Shown: positions 1 through 11,605, numbered from the stretch's first letter. The stretch: DNA of 64,000 nucleotides from Lasiodiplodia sp. COLG20 (GCA_009801085.1 VNWV01000008.1:1364001-1428000); one strand, 5' to 3'. The notes: a model not told the origin generated them from the sequence alone. Translations and numbers: made by a program.

Positions 1-1332
1 CAGCCATTGGGAGATCGGGACCAGACGTGGCTCAACCAAGTGTCGGGAACGTTCTTCTCATCTATCGGGCATTGATTTTGGTAGTGTTGTCTACATGAAT
101 ATGTATATGACCTAGCCAAAGATGTATAACTAGGAGACAAGAAGGCTTCGAGCACATGTGCCCCCGTATGTATTGGATGCTTTCCCCTGGACTGTGACAT
201 CTAATGTCTCCTACTACTAGTTTTGACTTTATGGGGTGGACAAGGGGAAATGCTGTTTGAGTGCCAAAGAGTCGTTGGATGAGGATCGGCCGCATTTCCT
301 AAAGAAGCAAAAGATCCTCACCTTGTCGGGCCAACGGGACACATGAAGTACCAAAATGCAACTAGCGAGGAAACTTTGCTGATGCTCAGCGATGCACACT
401 CATATACCAAGCCTCTAATATTGGCAGCCCGATATTTCAACATGTCCCACGCGACGGGAAGAACCCCAAGCTGACTCAGGCAGGTGCTCTGAGCAACGTC
501 TAGCAATATGACACTATATCTCGTGGTGGCAAATCGCCATTAGACGCTCCAGGTACGACCCGTGTGCATTTCCCCCAGCCTTTGCTCTGACAGCTCACGG
601 AGATACAAAGTCAGCCACGCGTAGTTGCTTCTCTCGTGGCATCGTGCATGCACTCCCCATAGTTTCAATGCCCGGTAAGACGATTGCGTGGCATCGCAAC
701 GATCACCGAAGGATCGTCTTTCATGCCGTTGTTGCTGGCCGTGTCCGGCTGACTCCACTAGCACGCCGATTCCGCTAGGCACGAGACAGATGGCAAGATC
801 GCGACAAACGCGTTGGATCGGCAAAGAGAGGCCGGTGGAGACGGCGGCGGGCGGAAGAGCGGGCCATGCGCGGAGGCCTCAGGACACGCTCGTTCAGAGA
901 CGCTCGCCTTCGCAGAACGGACGTCTTTGCTCCTCACTGCGGAGGCAGGGGATCCACGTGGAGAGCGGGTCCTCGGAGGGCGACCGACGGTCGAGATGCC
1001 CCGGCCACGGCACGCACCGCAGCTGTTGGGCCGAGCCATGTTAAGTCGCGGTGATTTTAACGGCGAGTGGTGCCGTGTGGGCTGGAAATGAGCCCCGAGA
1101 ACCTGCTTTCGCCAGGCGCTGGCAGCCGGGCACAGACAGCGCGACGGGATCGCCTGCTTGCGCCGCTTCTTTTTGCCTGTTGCCAGTGCGCTCCCATCGC
1201 CGGCTGCGTGCTTTGTTTGAGTCGAACAGAAACCTCGTCCAGGCACCGCCACACGCCGAGGCTCTGCTCCCGTTCCCGCGCGTCGGAACCTACGCCCAGT
1301 GCTGGCTAGCTCCAGGCCGATCGCCAGCACTC
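1..1332. other. Left-edge non-coding region and SSK2 upstream region
   Basis: No open frame here looks like a conserved protein. The first 500 bases are of ordinary composition. From about 700 the sequence turns GC-rich and runs into the probable promoter and 5' leader of the MAPKKK gene. A perfect CACGTG E-box lies at 955-960. The reading frame of the kinase stays open upstream to 1051, but that part is low-complexity and does not resemble the family, so I treat it as leader. Confidence 0.5.
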
Positions 1333-4300
1333 ATGAGCTCCAGCGAGCCCACCCAACGCGGCGTCCGCTTCACGGAGCCCGAGCATGACAAGAGCCAGCC
1401 CTCCGCACCCGACGACCGTCTAGCAGCTGCTGACCCGACCATGGACGCGCCCGACCTGCCGCGCCACGACTCGTCGACCTCGGGCTCAGGCTCGAGCGGC
1501 GAGTCGGACCCAGAGCGCGCAGTCGGCGAGCGCAACGCCTCCGACGACGACGCTGACGGCCAGTACGAGTTTGCACCTGCCCTGTCGACGACTCCGCGGG
1601 ACGAGGTCCCTCCCATGGCCGCCGCTGCGCCCTACGGCTATCCTTCACGCTCGCGAGGAGGCAGCGGCGGGGCCCCGAATGGCGTGGGCGTGTACGATGC
1701 CGCGCCTAACGCTCAGCTCCAGCCGCCAACCATGAACAGCGCCCGCCCTCCTCGCCCGTCCGCCGTTCGTACTCCGTCCAATGCATACGCTCCCCAGCGC
1801 CGTCCCCAGCAGTATTCGTTGAACAGCAACTCGGGCGCCCGCCACCGCGCCTCGTCGACGAATCGTGCCAGTCGCCGCAACCCGAATGCCGAGTACCGCG
1901 CACAGGAGAAGGCCTACGTCGAGCGCATACGCCAGGACGCCCCGGACAACGACGATTTCTTCAATCCCGACCTGCGCACGCCTAGCCTGGGCTACAGCAC
2001 CGAGGACTCCGAGACGGACGACGAGTCGCCTTCCACCACCGACTATCTCGAGAATGACCCCTATGACCAGGAGACCCTGCTCTACTATGGTAACGACGAC
2101 CTCGAGCCGTCGGTGGAGGAGCTCAAAATTCCCGAGAACAGGGAAAGGCTGGAGTGGCATTCGATGCTGGCCAGCGTCCTTACCGGCGATGTCGTCAAGC
2201 AGGAGAAGAAGCGTCTGATCGGCGGCAGTGAACAGCAGGGCGACAATACAATCAAAACCGAGATCTGGATGGGCGTTCGCGCGAAGTGCTGCGGACGCAC
2301 GCTGCAGGCTCAACGGCGGCTGATTGACGACGGGCGGTCCAAGGCCAAGACCCTGATTGAAGGAATCATTACCTTTGAAATAAAGGGAGAGGCTGAGGTT
2401 GGCCAGACGGCTGCACAGCAGGTTGCAGACATGGTACGGAAGATTGAGAAGTGTGAAGGTCTCTATCCTACCTGGCAAACCCTGGAGCACGCTCAGCCCC
2501 GTGCAGCTTCGGCGGCGTTCCGTGAAAGTTGTGATGCTGTCATCTCGTGGCACAACACTACCCAACTCATCAACACGGAGCTTTCAATTCTGAGGAGCTG
2601 GGTCGGCAACGACGAACTGGATTTCTCGAAGAGAAAGGACCGCATGGAAAGAGACAGCCACCTCACAGATGATTCTTCCTTTATTGACCGGATTCTGAAG
2701 GAGGATGGTCTGAAGTCTCTTCAGAGCAAAGACAGTCTTCTGGTTGGCTTGAACAACGTGATCAACAAGGCGAAAGCCACCTTGATCGCCAATGCTACTG
2801 CCTTCCAGGAACGTCACCTTCCCCCTTACATCGAGGAACTCCTTACCCTGATCAACTTCCCTTCGCGCCTGGTTCAGGAGATCATCCGCATGCGGTTATC
2901 CTATGCTAAGCGCATGAAAGACCCCGCACAGCAGGGTGTGATGATGGCCGAGCAGATGATTGCTCAGTTCCAAATCCTCCTCAAGTTGGCTATAAGGATC
3001 AAGGAGTCGTACACTGTGGTCTCGCAACCTGAGCCGGGTTGGGATCCTCCGCCATGCATTGAAGAGAACTTCGACGCTGTCGTGCTGGATGCACTCAAGT
3101 TCTACTTCAAGATGCTGAACTGGAAGCTTTCTGCCAACAAGAACACCTTCAAGGAAGCCGAAATCCTGGAGCAGGAATGGGAGTTCTCCAAGACCCTTGG
3201 CAAGCACTTGGAGGGGGGTGATGTGGAAGTTGCCGAGCAGTTTAGGTATGTCTGCCGTTTGCCACCGTCGCTTCGTGTATACTGATCATTTCCAGCTACC
3301 TGACGCAAAAGTCTCTCTCCCGTCTCACGGCACATTTCGAGAAGGAACTGCAAAGACGCCCAGAAGAGGTTGCTGGAGCCGAGATGGATAAGCGTTACAA
3401 GCAAATCCTTGATTCCGTCCGTGTCCGTCAAAGGAAACTGTTCCGTTTCTCTAGGATTCTGACCACACGGTTTGAGAACTCCACAGAGTACAACATCAGC
3501 CTCGTTCCCGAACAGGTGCAGGATCTTTTTGAAGCTCTGGAAATGAGTGGACACTTTCTCGTGGAAACACAATCGACGGACAACAAGGGCTTGTACCTCA
3601 TCGCTTCACCCGTTCTGATGAACCGACCACAAGATATCCAGTCTCTCCTCGGAACTTGCTACCATACGGATGAGGTTACGGAAGATCCTACCAACCCCTA
3701 TCTGTTGATTCTCAGGCCCGAAGATCCTCTGCGCTGGCACGGACCTACACTCCAAGCCCCGGTTCGGACGCCACATCTCGATGTGAAGATTGGCCGCATG
3801 AGGCTTGTTGCCGACGGCGCTCAGGCGCGTTTGGCTAACGCCAATGCTACCTTCTTACAGTCAGCTAACGTTGAGTTAACCAAGATTGTGGACCAAAGAG
3901 CCAACCTACCTCGTGTCAACGTGGAGCTGCAGCGGATAAAGAAGGTCGCTTACAAGTTGTCCAACACCATCATGGATAGTGTTGAGATAATTCGGAAACA
4001 AACCGCCGGGCTGGAGTGCCAAGAACTTATCCAAACGTGTTTCGCCTTTGCGACTGAATTTGGTCAACGCTCGGTTTACTACATGGACTTCAACCGCCGC
4101 GCTCTGAACAATCTTAAACTCACCAGGCTCGCCCTTGACTGGGTGAGCTTTATTTGCGACGATTGTGTGGCATCTGATCGGAAGACTTTCCGATGGGCTG
4201 TAGTAGCGCTTGAGTTTGCTATGATGATGACACGAGGCCAGAATATCCTGTCGCTGAACGAAGAGGAGTATGCTCGACTGCGTGCGAAGGTGGCCGGGTG

Positions 4301-5585
4301 CATGTCTCTCCTGATCTCTCATTTCGACATCATGGGAGCGAGATCGACCATGGCCGCCCAGGCCGAGAAGCAGCGCATCGATGCGATGTTGGGCAAGAAG
4401 CAACTAGACATCAGTCGCTTGAAGAACGACGAGGAGTCAGCAGAGCTTGTCCGGGAAGGATGGCTCGAGCAGCTGGCGGAGATTGATGAGATAAGAAAGG
4501 CCAAGGAGGCAGAACGGCAGGCCCTTGGCCGTGTTCTGGAGGACTCGAACGAGGCTGACCGCGCCCTTACGTACCTTTCGTCCTCGGCAACCAACGTTAC
4601 TCTCAGATGGCAGCAAGGCCAGTTTATTGGCGGTGGTACCTTTGGATCGGTCTACGCCGCCATCAATCTCGACTCCAACCACCTCATGGCTGTCAAGGAG
4701 ATTCGACTTCAAGATCCCCAGCTCATCCCGACGATAGTATCCCAGATCCGCGACGAGATGGGTGTCTTGCAGATGCTCGATCATCCGAATATCGTGTCTT
4801 ATTACGGTATCGAGCCACACCGCGACAAAGTCTACATCTTCATGGAATATTGTTCTGGGGGCTCGCTCGCCGGTCTCTTGGAGCATGGCCGTATCGAAGA
4901 TGAGACGGTTATCATGGTCTATGCTTTGCAGATGTTGGAGGGTCTTGCTTATCTTCATGAGAGTAGCGTTGTGCATCGCGACATAAAGCCAGAGAGTAAG
5001 TTGGAGTTTATTTGCACCCTGAAGACTTGCTAACAAGTGGCAGATATTCTCCTTGATCATAACGGCGTCATCAAATTCGTCGATTTCGGAGCCGCTAAGG
5101 TCATCGCTAAGCAGGGCAAGACGTTGGCGGCAGAGCACGCGGCGACACGTCAAGGCAGGCAGAAGTCGATGACGGGCACGCCTATGTACATGTCACCCGA
5201 AGTCATCAAGGGTGAGAACAAGGGCCGTCTGGGCGCCGTCGACATCTGGTCTCTCGGATGCGTCATTCTGGAGATGGCCACTGGACGACGACCATGGGCC
5301 AGCCTAGACAACGAATGGGCAATCATGTATAACATTGCCCAAGGCAACCCGCCTCAGCTTCCAACGAGAGACCAGCTGAGCGACCAAGGAATCGACTTCC
5401 TCCGGGCGTGCTTCGAACGTGACCCCGGGAGAAGGGCCACGGCGGCGGAACTGCTGCAGCATCCGTGGATCATGATCTTGCGGAGCCAGCTCTCTCTGGA
5501 GCCGCAGACACCGCAAACACCGCTCAGCGACACGTCATCGGGATCCGGAAGCCTGCATCCGTCACGCCAGAACACCATGTCATAG
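1333..5585 (+). CDS. SSK2: HOG-pathway MAP kinase kinase kinase (Ssk2/Ssk22/SskB/Os4 type)
   Basis: Three exons (1333-3245, 3296-4995, 5044-5585) give a protein of about 1384 residues, the usual size for this family. The N-terminal ~300 residues are Ser/Pro/Asp-rich and probably disordered. A long helical regulatory region follows. The serine/threonine kinase domain starts near residue 1076 with a GGGTFGSVY glycine loop, then VKE with the ATP-site lysine, HRDIKPEN in the catalytic loop, DFG as VDFGAAK, and GTPMYMSPE in the activation segment. In known fungi this kinase is activated by the response regulator Ssk1 and phosphorylates the MAPKK Pbs2 in osmotic and fungicide stress signalling, in the cytosol. 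The ATG at 1333 begins the MSSSEPTQRGVRF stretch and was preferred to the longer open frame. Intron 2 separates KPE from the catalytic-loop Asn. The class is firm; the Ssk2 assignment rests on length and domain order. Confidence 0.93.
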
Positions 5586-6231
5586 TGGACAAATTTCCGT
5601 ATTGTCTTTCTCTCGTTGGAAGTAGTTTCGTTGGGCATCACATCACACAAGGATCGTTCTTTATTTTCGTTAACTCAAAAGCCAGTACAGCTGCTATCAT
5701 ACCGCGGGGTTGTCCCCCAGCGGCCGTTTCTTTGCATATACGATGGTTTGCATCAGCGAGGAGTAAACATGGACGGGTTCCCAGCACGGCGCTTTTGTTG
5801 CATGGGGTAGATACTGTACAGTAATTCAATGTGCACACTCGAATAGGAATGGGGCAGATAGGCCGTGAATTGTGACTCAACCGGGCTAGGGTGAGCTTGT
5901 GCATGGACATTCGACGGGGACAAGTTGGGGCGGCGCTGCAGGCCGAAATTTTTTTCGGCGCGCATGGGGACAGTGAGCCAGTAGGAATGCCTGCGATGCC
6001 GGAGCAACCGCTAAGACCGCGGGGATGCGAGGGCGGTGAGGTCACCCAGGTCCCGCCGATCAGCGCGCGCGATAACAGTCAGTAAATTTCCAGCTTCCAA
6101 GGCCGCCCAACACCAACCCATTCCACCTCACACCCCTCCCCCAGAGCAATTGGCCTCCTCCGCTGTTGCTCTCTCCGCCGCATCTCCCTCGAGCTTCCCC
6201 ATCCTCCGTTTCATCAAACAACGCCTTCACA
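5586..6231. other. SSK2 3' region and ARG1 promoter region
   Basis: About 650 bases without a credible gene. The left part should hold the SSK2 3' UTR. The right part becomes pyrimidine-rich (CTCC/CCTCC runs, 6110-6230) just before the ARG1 start, as is common in filamentous fungal 5' leaders. One Gcn4-type site is listed separately. Confidence 0.5.
5873..5879. promoter_or_regulatory. Gcn4/CPC1-type site TGACTCA upstream of ARG1
   Basis: Perfect TGACTCA about 355 bases upstream of the ARG1 ATG. Amino-acid biosynthetic genes of fungi are commonly controlled by Gcn4/CPC1/CpcA through this heptamer. Function is inferred from sequence and context only. Confidence 0.45.
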
Positions 6232-7717
6232 ATGACCAAGGGAAAGGTAACGAGCACTGTTGCGGGGTGACTCACTGCAGCTTGTGCTGACTGCTGCAAC
6301 AGGTCTGTCTCGCCTACAGCGGTGGTCTCGACACCAGCTGCATTCTGGCCTACCTGCTCGAGGAGGTAAGTGACTCTGATGCTTCTGCCAAAGCTCCCAC
6401 TGACCGTCAATTCAGGGCTATGAGGTCGTCTGCTTCAGTAAGCTGCCGCAACCCGCGCCAAGCGCCGAATACCGCTGACATGACGCAGTGGCCGATGTTG
6501 GCCAGGAGGAGGACTTCGAGGCCGCTAAGGCCAAGGCCAAGCAGATCGGTGCCTCTGCCTGCTACGTTGAGGACCTTCGCCGCGAGTTCGTTGAGGCTCT
6601 CTGCTTCCCGGCCATCCAGGCCAACGCCATCTACGAGAATGTCTACCTGCTCGGCACCTCTCTTGCCCGTCCCGTGATTGCCCGCGCTCAGATCGCGGTT
6701 GCTCAGAAGGAGGGCTGCTTCGCTGTCGCCCACGGCTGCACTGGCAAGGGCAACGACCAGGTCCGCTTCGAGCTCGCCTTCTACGCTCTGCAGCCCTCGA
6801 TCAAGGTCATCGCCCCGTGGCGTGACGCCGTCTTCTACAAGCGCTTCGCTGGCCGCAACGATCTGCTCGACTACGCTGCCGCCAAGGGCATCCCCGTCAC
6901 CAGCACCAAGTCCAAGCCCTGGTCCATGGACGAGAACCTTGCCCACTGCTCGTACGAGGCCGGCATCCTCGAGGACCCCAACACCACTCCCCCGGAGGAC
7001 ATGTGGAAGCTCACCGCTGACCCCACCAAGGCCCCTGACGCTCCTGAGGACTTCACCCTCTTCTTCGAGAAGGGTCTGCCCAAGAAGCTCGTCTACAAGA
7101 AGGATGGCAAGGACACCGAGGTTACCGACTCGGTCGACCTCTTCCTCACTGCCAACGCCATCGCCAGGAAGCACGGTGTCGGCAGAATAGACATTGTCGA
7201 GAACAGGTTCATTGGCCTCAAGTCCCGTGGCTGCTACGAGACTCCTGGTCTCACCATGCTGAGGGCTGCCCACGTCGACCTCGAGGGTCTCGTCATGGAC
7301 AGGGAGGTCCGCGCTCTCCGTGACCAGTTCGTCACTTTCAACTACGCCAAGGTAAGATGAAATGTGTTCGAGGCATCAAGATCAGTTCCAGAGGCTAATG
7401 GAGGATGCAACTAGATCCTGTACAACGGTCTCTACTTCTCTCCCGAGCGTGAGTTCCTCGAGGACTCGATCGTCTCGTCGCAGAAGCACGTCAACGGCCA
7501 GGTCCGCTGCCGTGCCTACAAGGGTACTTTCAGCGTCCTGGGCCGCTGGTCCGACACGGAGAAGCTGTATGACATGAGCGAGAGCTCCATGGACGAGATT
7601 GGCGACTTTGAGCCCAGCGACACCACTGGCTTCATCAGCGTCATGGCCATCCGTCTCAAGAAGTACGGCAACAAGAAGGCTGAGGCTGGCGAGGACCTCG
7701 TCAAGCCGCTGGTGTAA
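6232..7717 (+). CDS. ARG1: Argininosuccinate synthase
   Basis: Joins citrulline and aspartate using ATP to make argininosuccinate, the penultimate step of arginine synthesis; cytosolic. Five coding exons (6232-6246, 6303-6365, 6416-6437, 6489-7351, 7415-7717) give 421 residues, close to the ~420 usual for the family. The nucleotide-binding loop YSGGLDTS lies near the N-terminus, split from the start by intron 1. Further family segments are FVEALCFPAIQANAIYE, AHGCTGKGNDQVRFE and SLARPVIA. The first exon encodes only MTKGK (15 nt) and the third is 22 nt. Every join keeps frame, and the acceptors end in CAG or TAG. Two TGACTCA motifs, one upstream and one inside intron 1, fit general amino-acid control. 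Codon use is strongly biased to C/G third positions, as expected for a highly expressed gene. Confidence 0.97.
6268..6274. promoter_or_regulatory. Gcn4/CPC1-type site TGACTCA inside ARG1 intron 1
   Basis: A second perfect TGACTCA lies within intron 1 (6247-6302), 22 bases after the donor. It could be an intronic binding site for the bZIP regulator of amino-acid synthesis. It could also occur by chance; the context of an arginine gene makes it worth recording. Confidence 0.4.
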
Positions 7718-8036
7718 GGCTATTTTGCTTCAGGAGTTGTGTGGTGCACTACAAGAACCCCCAAAAAAAATTTCCGGATGTTTATGTGAATCTGGGGTGT
7801 TTGTCCGGCGGGAATTTTGTACATCTATAGGAAAGGTTATGATACAATGGATTAATGGTCAATGATATCATTGTCGGTAATGAAGGGCTTGGTTGGCCAG
7901 TTAAGACGTATCATGCCTGAAATTTGCCGTTCGACGTTAGCCCGGAATGCTCTGGGATGAAAATGTGCTTGTCTATGCGGGGACAAGGATAGCACCATAT
8001 TTTCATTCACGGCGCGTTAGATTTAAAGTATGTTCC
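7718..8036. other. Convergent 3' region between ARG1 and CPD1
   Basis: About 320 bases between two stop codons that face each other. AT-richer than the flanking coding DNA, with an A-run at 7762-7770. Presumably the two 3' UTRs and polyadenylation signals. No gene seen. Confidence 0.5.
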
Positions 8037-8838
8037 TCAAAGGGTTCTCTCCACCCACGGTTCCCATTCGGGGATTTTCTTGAAGGTTGGCACTAGCCAC
8101 ACGAGGCCGCCTTCCCAGCCACCCAACTCACCAGAGCCGGTGATACTGACGCCAGCTTGCTCCACTACGCTCTGGAGTTCGGCTTTCTTCTGGTCCGAGA
8201 TGGGCATGTTGCCGCTGTGAAGTAACCGTTAGCCAAGGAAAGTAGGAAAGGAAATGAAAAGGGCCAAATCTGTGGCATACTACACCAAGCTGCAGTGGGG
8301 CCGGTAAGCGTCCTCCAGCCAGGCATCGACAGAGTCCGCATTGGCCCCTCTCTCGACACCATGCAGGCGCGAGAGGCGAGCGAGCTCACGCAAGCCGCCT
8401 TCCTTGGACACGCGCAGGGTCAGCTTCTGCACGAACTTCTCGCCGACGTCCAGGGCCTCGAAACGCACGCGGACGTCGCGGCCGGCGGGGAGAGCGGCCA
8501 GCGCATCCAGCCAGGCGCGGGCGCCGCGCTTTTGCTGCTCCTCGTCGGCTGACGGTGTCGAAAAGGACTCGAGTTGGACGTCACTCGTGAGAGTCACGTG
8601 GGGGACGAATCTTGGCGGGGGAGGCTGTTCGGTTGGGAATTGGGCGGGGAGGGATTCGGCGATCAGCGTGGAGAGAGCGGCGCGGGCTGGAGAAGCGGCA
8701 GGGGGCACCAGCCAGAGGGAGAAGCCTGCGCGGGGGGGAAAAAGGATTGGTGAGTGCGGGTTGTGATGCACGTTTGGTGTGATCTCTGGTGACTTGCACA
8801 GGGAGGAGACCTGTGTGCTTGGCACACATACCTGGCAT
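8037..8838 (-). CDS. CPD1: 2',3'-cyclic-nucleotide 3'-phosphodiesterase (2H phosphoesterase)
   Basis: Hydrolyses ADP-ribose 1'',2''-cyclic phosphate, a product of tRNA splicing, in yeast. Three exons (8838-8832, 8725-8284, 8214-8037) give about 208 residues, slightly shorter than yeast Cpd1. Both H-x-T/S motifs of the 2H phosphoesterase fold are visible: HVTLTSDV near residue 50 and HCSLV near residue 145. The C-terminal exon ends in GGWEGGLVWLVPTF and a short acidic tail. The first coding exon is only 7 nt (ATGCCAG), joined in frame to FSLWLVPP. Its start region is head to head with CRO1 across about 300 bases. The link to tRNA splicing is from the family; the three intron-bearing tRNA genes in this window may be coincidence. 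Confidence 0.85.
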
Positions 8839-9142
8839 AACTTTGGTTTTTGCTCTCTTGCGGGCCTCTCTGGCGGTAACAGGACCGATATGATGTGAGC
8901 CGTGGGGAAATTAAAGAGGCGCTTGATGGGCGCTTGATGGGCGCTTTGTTGATGGGGTGGGTTAGGTAAGTGACGTCGGAGGGGCCGCGGAGCAGGTGCG
9001 CCCAAGCGCGTGCCACGGCCGAAGCGTGTGACAGGTCAAGAACCCTGACTATCGCTCTCTCTCCACCACATCGCCTGCCTTACGTCTCAAGTACTTGACT
9101 CCTCGCCGGGCCCGATGCGTTGGCCGAGTGCCCGACCCAGCC
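8839..9142. promoter_or_regulatory. Divergent promoter region CPD1/CRO1
   Basis: About 300 bases between the divergent starts of CPD1 and CRO1, so it must carry both promoters. A direct repeat GCGCTTGATGG occurs twice in tandem near 8920-8945. No clear TATA box was identified. Confidence 0.5.
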
Positions 9143-11605
9143 ATGTCCGACTCCAAGATTCTCGAGCTCGTTGAGCAGGCCTCCCGTGAGAGCGAACGTG
9201 GCGGCTACCAGCGCGCGGCCGAGCTGCTGAAAGAAGCCTCCGCTATTGACGCCGACAGCCCGCTGATCAAGGAAGAGTGGCAGCGCCTGCAGCGTGAGGA
9301 AAGCCGCGGGCCCTGCGTGCGCCTGGTCAAGAGCTATGTCAACGCCAAGAACGAGGCCGACGGCACCGAAGCCGTTCGCTTGCTGAGAAACACCCAGCTG
9401 GCTCGCGACGTCGCCGAAGAGGCCATGACCGTTCTGATGGACCTCAGCGGAGAGGACCATCTTGCCGACAGGATCACTGGAGCTTTGTTGAAAACCCAGC
9501 TGCACGCCCGCCAGTACCTCGCCACCCAGCTCAAGGACCATCCCCATGTCACCTTCGAACGCCTGTTCGATCGCGGTGATGAGAGCATCGACGGTCTCTT
9601 TGCCGTCCTCCTGGATACCGATTCCTGGGCCTTCAAGGAGAAACGCATCCAAGCCCTGAGGGACATCTTCATGCTGTCCCTTGCCCAGATGATGGAGGCC
9701 GGCCTGGCCCACCCCGAGCGCGCAATGAAGGCCATCGCTCGAGCCCTGGCCGCCGAAGCAAACCACCTGAACGGCATCATCGACGCCGACGGTTTCGACG
9801 TCATCCTCTCTTCCCTGGACATCCGCCAGCCCGTGTCCCTCCGCAGCCAGGCCACCCTCGCAACCGCCAAGCTGCTCGAGCTCTCCCCTGAGAACTCGCA
9901 GAAGCTGATCACGCGTTACGTCACTCATAAGGTCGCAGCGCCCACGACAGATTGCCTGGTTCAAGCTTACTCTGCTGCCGCTGCCATCTTTCCCATTGCT
10001 CCCGCCCAGGCATCCGCTCTGTTCTTAACCCAGGGCTTTCTGGAGACGTACGTCGACACCATCATCACCCGCGGGAGTCAGCGGCTTGAGCAGGCTGCCT
10101 TGGAGTTGTTGAGCGCCGCTTGCATCGACAAGAATTGTCGCGATGCCATCAACAAGCACTGTAAAGAGTGGCTGGAGGATCTCTCAAGGTCCAGTAGCGA
10201 CAAGAATAGAGCAAACAAGGCTGCCCTTATTCTTGTCAAGATCCACGACTCCCCTGTCGGTGATGACAGTGCCATGACGTCGGCGTCTGAGGATGAGCAT
10301 CAGGATGAACTGGTTTCTAGGTTCAAGAAGGTGGTGCTTGACTCGGACAACACGGTCAAGCAAGAATCGGTTGAAGGACTTGCTTACTCGTCCCTGAAGT
10401 CGAGGGTCAAGGAAGAACTAGCACGAGATAAGACGTTCTTAAGAGAACTGGTCAAGGTCATGAGCAGCGACGGAGTCCCCAAACCGCTGATCTTCGGCGG
10501 TATAACTATCTTCAGCAACCTCACAACCTACCGACCGGTTCGGACAGACGAGCAAAAACGCATCGCCCAGCTCAAGGCCTATGCGAACACTAAGAAGCCA
10601 GCCCCTGAGGATCCGTTGGAGAACGATGCCGTTGTCACAATCCGCTGCGCAAGAGTATTGCAAGCTGGCGTAGTGCCCTTTCTGGTGATGGAGTGTAGGA
10701 AAGCTTCGCCGAGCGTCTTGTCGCAAGTCCTCCAAATTTTCCTCAATCTATCCAAGGAGCAGAAGCATCGCGGCACCATGGCGCAGCAAGGTGCCGTAAA
10801 GGCGTTGATTCAAGTCACCGAAAGCGTCAACAAAACCGCCATCCACACGCAATCCTCTTACTGCCAGGCCAATCTTCGCACCGCTGCTCACGCTCTCGCC
10901 CGCATCCTCATTTCCGTAAACCCCAGCCATATCTTCTCGGCCTCAAGCGCTCTTCCCGTCACCTCCGCCATCCGCCCGCTTGTCCAGCTCCTTGAAGACG
11001 ATCCCACAGCTGACCAGCGCGACTTACTGCCTGTGTTTGAGTCGCTCCTCGCGCTAACCAACTTAGCATCCCTAGACGACGACGCACGTGGCGCCATCAT
11101 CAAGCTGGCGTGGACGCGTATCGAGGACCTGATGCTTGCCAACAACCCTCTCGTGCAGCGCGCGTCGGTCGAGCTGGTCTGCAACCTCATGGCCGGCCCA
11201 CGAGGCGTCGAGCTCTTCGCCGATGGCAGCCCGCAGGCGGGGCAGCGTCTACACATCCTCCTCGCGCTCGCCGATGTTGAAGACCTGGCTACGCGCCGCG
11301 CCGCGGGTGGTGCACTGGCCATGTTGACCGAGTGCTCGGACGCCGTCGTTGATGCTGTCATCAAGCGGGACCGCGGGGTTGAGATCTTGCTTGCGCTGGC
11401 GGCCGACAGTGGAAGTGATGAACTGAGGCACAGGGGCGCCGTTTGTATCAAGAACTTGGTGGTGGCAGAGGGGGAGATAGGACAGAGAGCAAAGGAAAAG
11501 GTTAGAGAGGAAGACGGAGAGGAGGTGCTTAAGCAGATGTTGGTGAAGGAGAAGAGCACGCCGATTTTGCAGGAGGGCATAGAAGCGTTGAAGGCGCTGC
11601 AGTAG
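9143..11605 (+). CDS. CRO1: UNC-45/CRO1/She4 myosin chaperone
   Basis: Single-exon gene of 820 residues starting at the ATG that gives MSDSKILELVEQAS; the frame is open a little further upstream only through non-ATG codons. The protein is all-helical and armadillo-like, with the UCS (UNC-45/Cro1/She4) arrangement in its C-terminal half, for example NLTTYRPVRTDEQKRIAQLK followed by leucine-rich repeats to the end. In fungi this family folds and stabilises myosin heads and is needed for cytokinesis, polarised growth and the switch from syncytial to cellular stages (Podospora CRO1). It acts in the cytosol with Hsp90. The N-terminus has a short TPR-like helix pair (YQRAAELLKEASAIDAD). Convergent with nothing nearby; its 3' flank is a long AT-rich gap. 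Confidence 0.9.
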   Translation: MSDSKILELVEQASRESERGGYQRAAELLKEASAIDADSPLIKEEWQRLQREESRGPCVRLVKSYVNAKNEADGTEAVRLLRNTQLARDVAEEAMTVLMDLSGEDHLADRITGALLKTQLHARQYLATQLKDHPHVTFERLFDRGDESIDGLFAVLLDTDSWAFKEKRIQALRDIFMLSLAQMMEAGLAHPERAMKAIARALAAEANHLNGIIDADGFDVILSSLDIRQPVSLRSQATLATAKLLELSPENSQKLITRYVTHKVAAPTTDCLVQAYSAAAAIFPIAPAQASALFLTQGFLETYVDTIITRGSQRLEQAALELLSAACIDKNCRDAINKHCKEWLEDLSRSSSDKNRANKAALILVKIHDSPVGDDSAMTSASEDEHQDELVSRFKKVVLDSDNTVKQESVEGLAYSSLKSRVKEELARDKTFLRELVKVMSSDGVPKPLIFGGITIFSNLTTYRPVRTDEQKRIAQLKAYANTKKPAPEDPLENDAVVTIRCARVLQAGVVPFLVMECRKASPSVLSQVLQIFLNLSKEQKHRGTMAQQGAVKALIQVTESVNKTAIHTQSSYCQANLRTAAHALARILISVNPSHIFSASSALPVTSAIRPLVQLLEDDPTADQRDLLPVFESLLALTNLASLDDDARGAIIKLAWTRIEDLMLANNPLVQRASVELVCNLMAGPRGVELFADGSPQAGQRLHILLALADVEDLATRRAAGGALAMLTECSDAVVDAVIKRDRGVEILLALAADSGSDELRHRGAVCIKNLVVAEGEIGQRAKEKVREEDGEEVLKQMLVKEKSTPILQEGIEALKALQ

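Noticed and set aside
1051..1332. N-terminal extension of the MAPKKK from 1051
   Set aside because: Open frame only; sequence is not family-like and the ATG at 1333 gives a sensible start.
6407..7273. 288-codon minus-strand frame opposite ARG1
   Set aside because: Antisense shadow caused by C/G third-position bias in a highly expressed gene.
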